64,000 nt of DNA from Lachnospiraceae bacterium (GTDB lineage Bacteria; Bacillota; Clostridia; Lachnospirales; Lachnospiraceae), in the NCBI GenBank assembly GCA_017553505.1, contig JAFZLD010000006.1, forward strand, positions 62,001-126,000. Direction: 5' to 3'. The position numbers and the translations under genes are program-made. Shown here one piece after another: positions 13,586 to 22,409 of the stretch. How positions within the stretch are numbered: position 1 is the stretch's first letter; every line of letters starts with the position of its first letter. The notes below the pieces were generated by a model that was not told the DNA's origin, searched no databases, and was given only the letters and a program-made list of their open reading frames with translations.

Positions 13586-14283
13586 CAGTACACCGCCTTT
13601 CTGCGACAGTATTCAGAGAATCGATCTTTGAATGCGCGATAATACTTGTCGGATATTTTGAGGCGTTCTTTGCCCACAAGCGCGCACTTGCCACCGTCTT
13701 GTGCACTGTCGATTTTATCAACATACGCAAGGTTGACTATCGTGCTTCTGTGAATCCTGCAAAAATCGTACCCGGCCAGTTTCTCTTCTATAGCTGACAT
13801 ACTCTCTCTGTGGAGCTTGGAATTATCATCTTCCAGAATGAGCTTGGCGTAGACACCTTCTGCCGTCACAAATCTTATGTTCTTAACAGCAATCCCCGCA
13901 AGATATACATCACTTTCGCTTCGCATCTCCAGAGCTTTCTGAAGCATTCTGGGAAGTGCCGACGCAATGTCTTCTTTCTGTACAAACCCCATTACATTGA
14001 GGCCAAAAGAATCCATCACGTAATCCGTATATCCCGACACAAAAATGATAATTATGTCAAGTCTGTTTTCTTCGATATAGTTTTTGAGCGATATACCGTT
14101 TTCATCACCCATTTCTATATCGAGAAGGAGAATGTCCACGCGGCTGAGTAGCTTTTTGACCGCCTTAACCGACTCAAATTCGCAGATACCGAAAGATATG
14201 TCAGAACGGTCTCGCACCTTCTCACATACTTTTCGAATATCATCCCTATAACTTTTATTGTCGTCACATATCGCCACATTCAT
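13585..14283 (-). CDS. LytTR-family response regulator (AgrA/ComE-like)
   Basis: 232 residues. The receiver domain starts MNVAICDDNKSYRDD with phospho-acceptor Asp in ILLLDIEMGDENG (near 56), a switch Ser in FVSGYTDYV, and a Lys position in VQKED. The C-terminal LytTR DNA-binding domain covers about 130-228 (VTAEGVYAKLILED, FCRIHRSTIVNLAYV). It is the first gene of a two-gene operon with the GHKL kinase. The promoter region carries a short inverted repeat around 14321-14345. Targets are unknown; the nearby 24-codon ORF is one candidate. Confidence 0.9.
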   Translation of the reverse strand: MNVAICDDNKSYRDDIRKVCEKVRDRSDISFGICEFESVKAVKKLLSRVDILLLDIEMGDENGISLKNYIEENRLDIIIIFVSGYTDYVMDSFGLNVMGFVQKEDIASALPRMLQKALEMRSESDVYLAGIAVKNIRFVTAEGVYAKLILEDDNSKLHRESMSAIEEKLAGYDFCRIHRSTIVNLAYVDKIDSAQDGGKCALVGKERLKISDKYYRAFKDRFSEYCRRKAVY

Positions 14284-14413
14284 TAAATATATACAGCCTC
14301 CCGATTATGTACGATTAACAGTGTATCACACTATTCGTGTGTGAATCAATCGTACTTTATTGTGACAAAAAATAACGGTTAAGCGGTAACGTTCTCTGAA
14401 TATATTCTGAACA

Positions 14414-14447
14414 TAAAAACACCGCCGAAGATTTCTCTCCGGCGGTG
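14414..14447 (-). terminator. terminator after the binding-protein gene
   Basis: Minus strand CACCGCCG and CGGCGGTG pair around a 12-base loop, followed by TTTTT. Confidence 0.85.
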
Positions 14448-14464
14448 CGGTTTCTTTGGCCCAA

Positions 14465-15460
14465 TTAATGGATATACTGGCTGATGTTCTCCGGTGTAAT
14501 AGGTACGAAGGGTACCCATACATACTTAAGGTCTTCTGTAGCTCCGTCAAGACTTGATACCGATTTGCCTTTGGCGAGAGTTACGGCGCTTACGATAGCC
14601 GCTTCACCCTGCTTGGCGGTATCCTGTAAAACGGTCATATAAAGGTCACCGCTTCTGATGGCGTCGCATCCGCCTGCGGTAGCATCAATACCTGCCACAA
14701 GAACCTTTTTGGTATCGTATCCGTTATCTTTAAGCCATTCGATGGCGCCAAGCGCCATGGGGTCGTTATTGGCGATAATACAGTCAAACGGCTGTCCTGT
14801 TATCTTAAACTGGTCCAGTCTGCTGTATGCTACCGTATCGGACCAGTCAGCATAGTCGGCAAATACGATATTGGCTTTGACGCCCTGATCCATGAAGAAG
14901 TACTTAACTGCGTTGGTACGCTGAGGTACGGCTGCGTGTCCTCTCTGGCCTTCCAGGATGATTACGTTAAGGCTTGAGGGCTTACCGAGACCGTTCCAGA
15001 TATACTCAGCCTGGAATCGACCCGCGTCCTGCTCGTAGGAGCCTACGTAAACATATTTGTCGGCCTTGAGGTAGTCGGCACTGGGCTCGTTGTTAATAAA
15101 GACTATCGGCACGTCTCCTGCCGCAATTTCCATCTGAAGAATGGTCGATGCATCTGCAAGACGGCATATGATTGCGTCGTACTTGTCTGCGGCTGCTTTT
15201 TCCACCTGCTGCTTCTGTACGCTCGGGTCGCCCGCGCAGTAGACGATATCAAGAGTGATTCCCATGGATGAAGCCTTCCGGGTCATGGCATCCACCAAGG
15301 TGATGAGGAATGTGTCGGTATCGTCATGAAGCGTCATTAAGATTCTGGTTCCGCCTCCGCCTCCCGAAGCACTGCCGGAGCCGCTACAGCCTGTAAGAGT
15401 AAACGCAAGGAGCGTCATAACTATAACTATTATCAATGATTTTCTAATAATATTCTTCAT
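14465..15460 (-). CDS. sugar-type substrate-binding lipoprotein (RbsB-like)
   Basis: 331 residues. The N-terminal lipoprotein signal MKNIIRKSLIIVIVMTLLAF ends in a lipobox LTGCSGSG (Cys25), then a Gly/Ser linker and a periplasmic-binding-protein type 1 fold: ILMTLHDDTDTFLITLVDAM, YDAIICRLAD, FDCIIANNDPMALGAIEWL and VLVAGIDATAGG. Such proteins bind sugars or other small ligands outside the cell. No ABC transporter genes adjoin; instead it lies 21 bases after a chemoreceptor gene, so it may present ligand to the receptor. Confidence 0.87.
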   Translation of the reverse strand: MKNIIRKSLIIVIVMTLLAFTLTGCSGSGSASGGGGGTRILMTLHDDTDTFLITLVDAMTRKASSMGITLDIVYCAGDPSVQKQQVEKAAADKYDAIICRLADASTILQMEIAAGDVPIVFINNEPSADYLKADKYVYVGSYEQDAGRFQAEYIWNGLGKPSSLNVIILEGQRGHAAVPQRTNAVKYFFMDQGVKANIVFADYADWSDTVAYSRLDQFKITGQPFDCIIANNDPMALGAIEWLKDNGYDTKKVLVAGIDATAGGCDAIRSGDLYMTVLQDTAKQGEAAIVSAVTLAKGKSVSSLDGATEDLKYVWVPFVPITPENISQYIH

Positions 15461-15481
15461 ATCTGACTTCCTCCTTTCCGC

Positions 15482-17473
15482 TTAAATCCTGAACTGATTT
15501 ACGTATGAGGTCAGCATCTCGGAAGTCTTGGCGAGTTCGTGAGAGTTGTCCGCTACGTCGTGGCTGTTTCTGGTGATGCTGTTGGCCTGTTCAACCATCT
15601 GCTTACTGGTCTCAAGTATCTCATCGGTACTTGCAGCCTGCTCTTCGGAGATGGCCGCTACACTGGTTGCAACATCGTCAACCTTCTGCACATCCTGAAT
15701 CATCAAATCGATAAGCTCATTGGACTTCTCGATGTTATTGTAAATATGGTCGAATGTCTCAACGGCGGAATCGATAAGTTCGCTGTTCTTTTCAATGTTC
15801 TTGGCACTGGTCTCTGCCTGTCTTACGACTCCGTTGATTGCTTCGCCTACGTCATTGATAAGCCTTGAAATATTCTCGGCACTTTGAGCCGAGTTCTGAG
15901 CCAGCTTACCGATTTCTGTTGCAACAACCGCGAATCCCTTACCGGACTCACCCGCTCTTGCAGCCTCGATACTTGCGTTCAGCGAAAGAAGGTTGGTCTC
16001 CTCGGCAATCTCTGCGATAAGGCCGACAATCTTGGTAATTTCTTCGGACGCCTTGCCTACTTCGTTGATAGAATCTACAAGCTCGTTATTGCCTTCTTTG
16101 ATGGCCTGCATTGCCGTAGCAAGCTGTTCCATATCCTTCTTACCGTTACGGCTGATTTCAACGGTTTCTTTCATGCTGTTATTGGCCTGCTGTGAGTTGT
16201 CTCTTGTGTCTGCCACAACCATGGCAAGCGTCGTAGCATTCTCGGCAATCTCGTTAACTGCTACAGCCAGCTGGTCAACCGTATTGTTAAGATTCTGCAT
16301 AGCTTCCGACTGAGCCTGAGAGGCTTCGTACATATCCTTGGATACTCTGTCGGAGTTCTCGGATTCTTCTTTTAACTTAATGGACTCATCGTTAATGGAA
16401 GTAAGCATTCCTCGCATGGTCGCTACGAATTCGCTTACCTTCTCACTCATCAGGCCGATTTCGTCGTTGCTGTTATGGGCAACTTCGATCGTAAAGTCGC
16501 CGGCCGACATATCTGTGATATTCTTGGTAATACCGCCGATGGGAGCGATAACCTTGGATACCACAAAGTTGATGATGAATACTATGAGCGCGATTGCAAT
16601 CGCACCGATTATAACAAGCGTAAAGGTGAGCTTGTTGACGTCTTTCATGATTGTTTTTTCGGCAACATAAGAAACAAGCACCCAGTCGGTTCCGGCTATA
16701 GTCTTAAAAGCAACCACGTTGCTGTCCATGGAAACCGAGGTGTAATTTCTTTTCTTAACCTTAGCTGCGATGTCTGCCATCAGCTTGTTGCTGTCAGTGG
16801 TACTTAACTTGGTAGACACTCTTGCCGAGTCTCTGTGCGCAAGTATGGTATCGTCTGTGATATCGACAAGGAAAGAAGCCGCATTGTCCATCTTTACTCG
16901 GGAGTTAACTATGATGCTTATCTGATCGAGAGACAGGTCGGCCGCAAACACCTTAACCTCACCGGAGCCGTCATCCAAAAGGCCCGATGCGCTTATTACG
17001 CTTGTTCCGTCAGCATCTTTATAGGTATTGCCGTACGCTATGTTTACCCTGGTAATACCCTGTTTAAACCACTCCTGCGAGGTAACGTCATTAATAACCT
17101 TGGTAGAATTCTCGGCTTTGAACACCTTACCGCTCTTGGTGGCAATATAAGGCCCGTTCTTACAATAGGAGTTGAAACCGTAGCAAGAATCAATCATAGC
17201 CTGAAGTTCTTCGTCACTTGCTCCGCTCTTTTCTACCAAAAGTTTAACTGTGTTGAAATTCTGAAGATTTTCGTTGAGCCAGGACTCTATGTTATCTGCC
17301 TGGTTCGAAATAGATGAATTCAATTCGGATGTTGCCATAGAAATCAAGCTTCTGCTTGATAAGTAACCCGAAATGATAACCAGCACCAAGATAGCAACCA
17401 CTACTGCCGGCAAAAGAAAGAGCAGCAGTTTGTTCTTTATCTTCGCGTGTTTACGTTGCGTACCGTTTTCCAT
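15482..17473 (-). CDS. methyl-accepting chemotaxis protein with dCache sensor
   Basis: 663 residues from ATG 17473, chosen because GGAGGAGG lies 6 bases upstream; an earlier in-frame ATG at 17515 has no such site. TM1 (about 15-38) is followed by an extracytoplasmic dCache-type domain (about 40-285, with [20 protein letters not shown] and [14 protein letters not shown]), TM2 (about 288-313), HAMP, and a long signalling coiled coil with the conserved tip [20 protein letters not shown]. It is co-transcribed with the downstream binding protein, suggesting a receptor-binding protein pair for chemotaxis to a sugar-like ligand. Confidence 0.93.
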   Translation of the reverse strand: MENGTQRKHAKIKNKLLLFLLPAVVVAILVLVIISGYLSSRSLISMATSELNSSISNQADNIESWLNENLQNFNTVKLLVEKSGASDEELQAMIDSCYGFNSYCKNGPYIATKSGKVFKAENSTKVINDVTSQEWFKQGITRVNIAYGNTYKDADGTSVISASGLLDDGSGEVKVFAADLSLDQISIIVNSRVKMDNAASFLVDITDDTILAHRDSARVSTKLSTTDSNKLMADIAAKVKKRNYTSVSMDSNVVAFKTIAGTDWVLVSYVAEKTIMKDVNKLTFTLVIIGAIAIALIVFIINFVVSKVIAPIGGITKNITDMSAGDFTIEVAHNSNDEIGLMSEKVSEFVATMRGMLTSINDESIKLKEESENSDRVSKDMYEASQAQSEAMQNLNNTVDQLAVAVNEIAENATTLAMVVADTRDNSQQANNSMKETVEISRNGKKDMEQLATAMQAIKEGNNELVDSINEVGKASEEITKIVGLIAEIAEETNLLSLNASIEAARAGESGKGFAVVATEIGKLAQNSAQSAENISRLINDVGEAINGVVRQAETSAKNIEKNSELIDSAVETFDHIYNNIEKSNELIDLMIQDVQKVDDVATSVAAISEEQAASTDEILETSKQMVEQANSITRNSHDVADNSHELAKTSEMLTSYVNQFRI

Positions 17474-17603
17474 AAAAGCCTCCTCCTTTACGAGCAAATG
17501 AAAAACTCTCCTCAAAAACTCCTGAAAACTCGATGATTTCCCAATACTATTAAATTGTATCCCTGCGTAATTATAAAAAAGTTATATTTGGAGGCTTTTT
17601 CGC

Positions 17604-17642
17604 ATGAAAAAAAGCGACTCTGAGAGTAGTCTCAAAGTCGCT
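17604..17642 (-). terminator. terminator after lipoprotein A
   Basis: Minus-strand stem AGCGACTTTGAGA with TCTCAGAGTCGCT, a 4-base loop and a TTTTTTT tail. Confidence 0.9.
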
Positions 17643-17670
17643 CTTTATTCATTGCTGTATTAGTTAATAA

Positions 17671-18243
17671 TTATTCCTCAACAACACCGTTAGCGTCAAC
17701 CTTGCAAGCGTAAACTTCTACGCCGTTAGCATCAACATAAGATAAAGCGAAAACGATGCCATCGATGCCTGAACCCTGCTCAACAAGCTTAACAGCGTCA
17801 ACTAACTGCTTAACGCTTGCAGAATCTGCAGCCATCTGCTCTTCGAAAGCAGCTGCATAGGTAGGAGCGGTGGTCTCATCTACTTCGATGGGAAGTGCAT
17901 AGGTGTAAAGTACTACGTTACCTTCAACGCTGATTGTAAGACCTTCAACAGATGCTTCCTGAGCCTTCATAGCCTGGTACTCAGCATCGTTGTTAGCAAA
18001 GTACTCTTCAAGAGTAGAAGCGGTAGCTTCCTTAACTTCTTCTTCTACAGAAGCAACTTCCTCTTCTTCCTTCTCAACTACTTCTTCAACAACCTCTTCA
18101 ACAGAAGCTTCTACAGATGCTTCAACGGAAGCCTCGGTGGAAGTCTCAGATACAGAAGCCTCAACAGACTCAGTCTTGCCACAAGCTGCAAGAACAAGCA
18201 TGGAAGCAAGTACTACTGCTGCAAGTTTAATGTTCTTTTTCAT
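17671..18243 (-). CDS. Glu/Ser/Ala/Val-rich lipoprotein A
   Basis: 190 residues from ATG 18243, which has GAGGAG at 9 bases; an ATG at 18249 is too close to the site. The signal MKKNIKLAAVVLASMLVLAA ends in a lipobox AACGKTES. Then come tandem EASV units (SVEASVEASVEASVEE-like), a Glu/Val-rich stalk to about residue 85, and a C-terminal globular domain of about 110 residues (LEEYFANNDAEYQAM, GLTISVEGNVVLYTYALP). Paralogous at its signal and repeats to lipoprotein B at 20812-21120. Likely a surface protein with a flexible acidic spacer; function unknown. Confidence 0.8.
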   Translation of the reverse strand: MKKNIKLAAVVLASMLVLAACGKTESVEASVSETSTEASVEASVEASVEEVVEEVVEKEEEEVASVEEEVKEATASTLEEYFANNDAEYQAMKAQEASVEGLTISVEGNVVLYTYALPIEVDETTAPTYAAAFEEQMAADSASVKQLVDAVKLVEQGSGIDGIVFALSYVDANGVEVYACKVDANGVVEE

Positions 18244-18493
18244 ACTCATATTCTCCTCTATTCTACATTGTGATTTCGAGAGATTGCTAAATCGTTTCTC
18301 TCCCGATTTTGATACAACAACGTTGTTTATCTTATCTTTTTGCGATTTTTTATTCAAGTAAAAATATTCACAAGATTTCGGCAGTGACGAGTATGAATTT
18401 CTTGTAATTTTACCATTGCTAAAAATGTAGTTTTGGGAACCACATCTCTTTTTTCTGAAAATTACATGCATGACTTTAAAGTATTCGCAAGCC

Positions 18494-19597
18494 TTATCCT
18501 TTTGTGTCAAAAGCAATTAACGGTATCAGCATTTCATCCTCGGTAATGCTTCCGTGCATTGCGGCAAGTGGCTCCTCAGCAAAGAAGATTGACAGGTCAC
18601 TTATACCTATTGCAAGGTAATTGCCGAGCATGCCTGCGAATTCTTCACGAGGCTTGCCGGGGCCGAACAGTTTCCTTTCAATCGCTTCCTCCATAGGCAT
18701 CAGCAGAAAATCTTCCCCGAACTCTTTATTGAATTCTGCTTCAAAAAGCTTTTCTTTGCCTTCTTTGACAAAGAAATTCAGTACCCTCGGCTCAAACGCG
18801 GGGAGGCGTACGAGACAATCCATTATCGCCGGATAATCCTGCAACACAACCGTCCGGTTATCAAGGTGTCCGTGATCGGCAGTCACAATAAGAAGAGTGT
18901 CGTCAATTTCTTCTGCGAGTTTAGACACCTGCTCTTCCATGTTGAGAAGCGCTTCATGTACTTCGGGAGCACCCGTTCCAATGTTGTGCATTAGACCGTC
19001 AGGCTGGTTCCAGTATGCATATATATATTTCTGCCCAGGCTCCTCACAATAGCCTTTAATTCGGTCACAGATTTTCTCTATGCTATTACATTCGCTGTCC
19101 AGAAAAGGTGCAACAGCGTATGCCTTACCGCCCTCCTTATTGATTTTGTTCATGATGTTCTCATACGGCGTATATGTCCATGCCAGGTTGTAATCGGCCG
19201 CAGGTATCTCTGTCCCCTGAATATAGTTAAGAAACACAACTACGTTCTTATCAACCGGAGGATAGTAGCACTCCCAACCGAGCCATCCATGCTCACAAGG
19301 CTGAAGTCCCGACATAACCGAGGTTGTAGCCGCAACCGTTGTCGAAAGAAAGACCGAGTTATAAATCCCTTCCAGATGGGTTCTGAACGGACCGTCTTCC
19401 TTCAAGTGCTTCTCAATAATGACCTTACCCATTCCGTCGAGCAAAAGAACAACTACGTTCTTATATTCTTTGTCCACAAATTTTTCAAAAAGAGGAAGAG
19501 TGTCACCCACAGGCTCTACTCCAAACTTTTTAAGTATTGAATTGGGAAGGTTTGCTATACAGTTTGTGTAATCGGGCCATACTAGTTTTTTCTTCAT
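18494..19597 (-). CDS. alkaline phosphatase superfamily protein (type I phosphodiesterase/nucleotide pyrophosphatase)
   Basis: 367 residues, cytoplasmic (no signal). Metal and catalytic motifs are present: VVLLLDGMGKV (metal Asp near 54), the nucleophile region VFLSTTVAATTSVMSG (Thr near 87), NQPDGLMHNIG (Asp and His ligands), and IVTADHGHLDNR (Asp-His ligands). These match the nucleotide pyrophosphatase/phosphodiesterase branch. The substrate is not evident. The gene lies 24 bases after the methyltransferase stop on the same strand. Confidence 0.85.
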   Translation of the reverse strand: MKKKLVWPDYTNCIANLPNSILKKFGVEPVGDTLPLFEKFVDKEYKNVVVLLLDGMGKVIIEKHLKEDGPFRTHLEGIYNSVFLSTTVAATTSVMSGLQPCEHGWLGWECYYPPVDKNVVVFLNYIQGTEIPAADYNLAWTYTPYENIMNKINKEGGKAYAVAPFLDSECNSIEKICDRIKGYCEEPGQKYIYAYWNQPDGLMHNIGTGAPEVHEALLNMEEQVSKLAEEIDDTLLIVTADHGHLDNRTVVLQDYPAIMDCLVRLPAFEPRVLNFFVKEGKEKLFEAEFNKEFGEDFLLMPMEEAIERKLFGPGKPREEFAGMLGNYLAIGISDLSIFFAEEPLAAMHGSITEDEMLIPLIAFDTKG

Positions 19598-19621
19598 ATA
19601 TGTTTCACCCCATGATTCTTT

Positions 19622-20446
19622 TTACTTTTTCTTTAGTATCCATATCAGGTTGCTGCGGTATTTGCATGCGGACATAGGGTCGCTTAAGTCTTCTTTATCC
19701 CATTTGTAACCTCTGTAAATATCAAGAATTTCAAATCCGCAGAGCTCCGCAAGAAGGAATATCTCCGAGCGATACGTCTGCCTCATAAGGAGCGGTCTGA
19801 CTCGCTCGCCGATCACTTCGCCGGCTTCGTTGTACTCTTCAAATTTCCAGTTACCGTACATTTGCTGGAGATAAGGATTATAAGCAATTGCGTTATATAT
19901 CTTTTCTCGATTACCGCGATTGTTGACATATTCAAGCCTGAAACAATAGTCATCCGGCGTCGTATTCATCTGCGCAGCCTGAATAGGCGGCCACGGATCG
20001 AAAGTATTAAATGTGAGTATTCCGCCGGGAAGAAGCTGTTCCGAAATGTTCATAAGCGCATCCTTTTGAAGCTGCTGCGTAGGAAGATGCATAAATCCGC
20101 TTCTTGCTATAATCGCAAGAGAATATTTTCTGCCCGAAGAAAACTTCGTCATATCCGCAGGATATATGTTTAGTTTAAGACCTTGTTCCTTAGCTTTGGC
20201 ATCCGCTACCTTGCACATTTCTTCAGATAAATCCGTTCCGTCAACATCGATTCCTCTCTCTGCAAGATAAAGAAGAACCGCACCCGTACCGCAAGCAATA
20301 TCGACCACTCCGCCGACGCCGTATTTCTTGGCAAGGTCATAGTAGAATTCCTGAAACCCTTCGTGGTTGTCTTGTCCCTCTGTATACATCACTTCGAGAT
20401 ATCTGTCATAATTTTCCGCAACATCTTTGTAATCATGTAAATCCAT
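19622..20446 (-). CDS. class I SAM-dependent methyltransferase
   Basis: 274 residues with the Rossmann SAM-binding motif VVDIACGTGAVLLYLAERG (near 47-65), the acidic VDGTDLSEEM loop and a post-II motif LAIIARSGFMHL. The closing part YKWDKEDLSDPMSACKYRSN is typical of small-molecule methyltransferases; the substrate is unknown. AAGGGAC lies upstream of the ATG. A 28-codon leader ORF and intrinsic terminator end 44 bases before this start with no promoter between, so I infer control by attenuation. Confidence 0.85.
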   Translation of the reverse strand: MDLHDYKDVAENYDRYLEVMYTEGQDNHEGFQEFYYDLAKKYGVGGVVDIACGTGAVLLYLAERGIDVDGTDLSEEMCKVADAKAKEQGLKLNIYPADMTKFSSGRKYSLAIIARSGFMHLPTQQLQKDALMNISEQLLPGGILTFNTFDPWPPIQAAQMNTTPDDYCFRLEYVNNRGNREKIYNAIAYNPYLQQMYGNWKFEEYNEAGEVIGERVRPLLMRQTYRSEIFLLAELCGFEILDIYRGYKWDKEDLSDPMSACKYRSNLIWILKKK

Positions 20447-20490
20447 TGTTTTGTCCCTTTCTTTATTAATTCATGCCCTTGGCCAAGGCT

Positions 20491-20524
20491 ATAAAAAAAC
20501 CACCTGTCTGTTACGGACAGGTGG
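20491..20524 (-). terminator. intrinsic terminator/attenuator before the methyltransferase gene
   Basis: Minus-strand CCACCTGTCC and GGACAGGTGG-type arms with a short loop, then TTTTTTT. Within the leader ORF the sequence CCACTGTC could pair with the 3' arm, offering an alternative fold. Confidence 0.88.
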
Positions 20525-20561
20525 CTAAGCTTACTGTATTACAATCACCTATTCAGTCCGA

Positions 20562-20648
20562 CTAAACATATACGCAAATAAGACCATTATCGGTAGTGAC
20601 AGTGGTCAATGTAGCGGTATGTCTATAATCGACTGAAAAACGTGCCAT
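20562..20648 (-). CDS. 28-codon leader peptide or small peptide (MARFSVDYR...)
   Basis: ATG 20648 is preceded by AAAGGAAAG. The frame encodes MARFSVDYRHTATLTTVTTD followed by NGLICVYV. The opening resembles the 27-codon ORF at 11659-11742, and both are followed by a shared CAGTAAGCT before the terminator. It is the sole ORF between a consensus promoter and the terminator. Best read as a regulatory leader ORF for the methyltransferase; a stand-alone peptide is possible. Confidence 0.62.
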   Translation of the reverse strand: MARFSVDYRHTATLTTVTTDNGLICVYV

Positions 20649-20678
20649 TGCTTTCTTTCCTTTCTGAATGTTGTAGTT

Positions 20679-20707
20679 AGGATACTATCGGAAAAAGAAA
20701 TTGTCAA
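20679..20707 (-). promoter_or_regulatory. promoter of the 28-codon leader
   Basis: Minus strand: perfect TTGACA (20702-20707), 17-bp spacer, TATCCT (20679-20684), 30 bases before the ATG. Confidence 0.82.
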
Positions 20708-20726
20708 TACAATTCTCCAAATTAAC

Positions 20727-20763
20727 AAAAAAGAACGCAGCCTCGAGAAGCTCAAGACTGCGT
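20727..20763 (-). terminator. terminator after lipoprotein B
   Basis: Minus-strand stem ACGCAG.CT..GAGC with its partner GAGGCTGCGT, followed by TTCTTTTTT. Confidence 0.8.
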
Positions 20764-20811
20764 CCACATTTGGGGTTTGATTTAAAAAATCATTATCGAA
20801 GTAAATTCGAA

Positions 20812-21120
20812 TTATTCACCGTCAGAAACGGACTCTTCTTCTTCAGAAACTTCTACGGGAGCTTCCTCTTCGGTAGCTTCTTCGGTAGCTTCTTCAGCAA
20901 CTTCTTCTACAGAAGCTTCGGTCTCTTCAGTAGCTGCTTCTTCAACAGATGCTTCGGTCTCTTCCGCTGCTTCTTCAACAGTCTCTTCTACGGAAGCTTC
21001 TACAGATGCTTCAACAGAAGCCTCTACGGAAGTCTCGGATACGGAAGCTTCGGTCTTACCGCAAGCTGCTACCATCATTGTTGCAAGTACGATTGCTGCT
21101 AATTTAATATTCTTCTTCAT
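20812..21120 (-). CDS. Glu/Ala/Ser/Val/Thr-rich lipoprotein B
   Basis: 102 residues from ATG 21120 (AGGAGG at 9 bases; ATG 21126 is only 3 bases away). The signal MKKNIKLAAIVLATMMVAAC is nearly identical to that of lipoprotein A, with the lipobox Cys at about 20. Everything after is low complexity: EASV repeats, then EETVEEAAEETEASVEEAAT-like acidic repeats, ending VSEEEESVSDGE. There is no globular domain, unlike paralogue A. It could be a surface spacer or acidic coat protein, or a truncated relative of A. It has its own promoter and terminator. Confidence 0.75.
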   Translation of the reverse strand: MKKNIKLAAIVLATMMVAACGKTEASVSETSVEASVEASVEASVEETVEEAAEETEASVEEAATEETEASVEEVAEEATEEATEEEAPVEVSEEEESVSDGE

Positions 21121-21209
21121 AATCATTATCCTCCTAAATAGGTATTTCATTGCCACCGGGGATTCGGGCTCTAGAAACCGTTAAGGTATCTCCGACAGCA
21201 ACGAAACAT

Positions 21210-21238
21210 ATAGTATGCCATATCTTAGGAATTAACAA
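21210..21238 (-). promoter_or_regulatory. promoter of lipoprotein B
   Basis: Minus strand TTGTTA (21233-21238), 17 bp, TACTAT (21210-21215), giving an untranslated leader of about 80 bases. Confidence 0.6.
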
Positions 21239-21335
21239 TTTACATTTTTGACAATTTTTCCTTATGATGGGACTGAATTTTCTCAATTTTCGACACTAAA
21301 AAAACAATTCCTTCCTTTGTCATCCGTAAAAATGT

Positions 21336-21377
21336 AAAAAAAATACACAGACCCTCGCAAAAATGCGATAGTCTGTG
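21336..21377 (-). terminator. terminator after degV-family gene
   Basis: Minus-strand CACAGAC...TCGCA with TGCGA...GTCTGTG around a TTTT loop, then TATTTTTTTT. Confidence 0.9.
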
Positions 21378-21404
21378 CTTTTCTCGTGTACATGTGTGTG
21401 CGAC

Positions 21405-22235
21405 TTACGAACACTCGCAACCTATAATTATGCCTCCGCGCTCCGCATAGAAGCCACATAAGCCACCGGAAAGAATGCTTTTTATATCAATTTTTCCGAA
21501 TTCTTCCTTCAATTTAGTCACTATTGCGGTAGAAAGCGCTTCGTTTTCAACGTGACAGATTCTTATCTTGCCACCCTTAAAGCCAATCTTCTTAAACTCC
21601 GAAACAATCGTCTCAATAAGTTTCTTCTCACCGCGACACTTGGCAACAGGCTCGATGGTGCCTTCCTTGCTGGCAGTGCCGAGAATCCTTATATTCATAA
21701 TTCCTACAGCCGACGCCACAATCTTACTCACACGACCGTTCTGAGCAAGATTGTGAAGGGAGCGCAGGCCGAAGAATAATCTTAACTTGTCCCTGTATCC
21801 GTTTATAACCGAGCTTACTTCCTCAAAAGTCTTGCCGGCGTTCTTAAGCTCTACTATCTTTTCAATTATCAACACTTCACCGGGTCCGGTGGACAAAGAA
21901 TCCACAACGCACACCTTAGCTTCGGGGTGATTCTCAATATACTGATCTCTTGCAACACAAGCGCTGTTATAAGTTCCCGACAAACCGCTTGTAATCGTTA
22001 CAACATATACCTCATCGGCGCCCTCAAAAGCATCAAGCCAAGCTTGTGTGGAGGGACACGCTGTCGACGATTTACCGTGATGTGAGTAAAAATAATCCAG
22101 CATTTCGTGAAGATTAAGACTCTTATCATCTACGTAAGTGCGCTCTTCCGTGGACAATGTGAGCGGAACCGTTTCGAACCCGATACCCGGATAATCCTTC
22201 AAATCGCATGCCGAATCTGCGATAATTTTGACCAT
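21405..22235 (-). CDS. DegV family fatty-acid-binding protein
   Basis: 276 residues from ATG 22235 (AAGGAAAAG upstream); the longer frame begins with a TTG lying in that site. DegV/FakB proteins bind a fatty acid and present it to the kinase FakA. Motifs include IIADSACDL at the start, STACPSTQAWLDAF, VVTITSGLSGTYNSA (head-group-binding Thr/Ser), VVDSLSTGPGEVLI and a C-terminal GGIIIGCE. Length is typical. Monocistronic. Confidence 0.9.
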   Translation of the reverse strand: MVKIIADSACDLKDYPGIGFETVPLTLSTEERTYVDDKSLNLHEMLDYFYSHHGKSSTACPSTQAWLDAFEGADEVYVVTITSGLSGTYNSACVARDQYIENHPEAKVCVVDSLSTGPGEVLIIEKIVELKNAGKTFEEVSSVINGYRDKLRLFFGLRSLHNLAQNGRVSKIVASAVGIMNIRILGTASKEGTIEPVAKCRGEKKLIETIVSEFKKIGFKGGKIRICHVENEALSTAIVTKLKEEFGKIDIKSILSGGLCGFYAERGGIIIGCECS

Positions 22236-22354
22236 TTCTTTTCCTTCTTCCAACTGATTTTATCCAATGTAGTTTTCAATACTGCGTGTATTGTATCACA
22301 CGACCACGTGTTAAGGAACTACTTTATGAAATTTTAATACTTCCAAATTGCAGT

Positions 22355-22387
22355 AAAAGAAGCCGCCCCGACAGAACGGCTTCTTTT
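22355..22387. terminator. terminator after the EAL gene
   Basis: AAAAGAAGCCG with CGGCTTCTTTT is an 11-bp stem; on the minus strand the T-rich arm follows directly. It is symmetric and may work both ways. Confidence 0.75.
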
Positions 22388-22409
22388 GCGTTTCCTTTGC
22401 TTATGATTA

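Noticed and set aside
12037-14283. Complete agr quorum-sensing system
   Set aside because: Only the AgrC/AgrA-like pair is present; there is no AgrB protease gene and the 24-residue peptide lacks the AgrD Cys/Ser thiolactone core.
17600-17660. Short + strand ORF starting MKKSDSESS behind a GGAGG-like site
   Set aside because: It consists of the terminator hairpin of lipoprotein A read on the other strand; no promoter.
18244-18516. N-terminal extension of lipoprotein A to 281 residues
   Set aside because: It would place 91 non-signal residues before a perfect lipoprotein signal that has its own ribosome-binding site.
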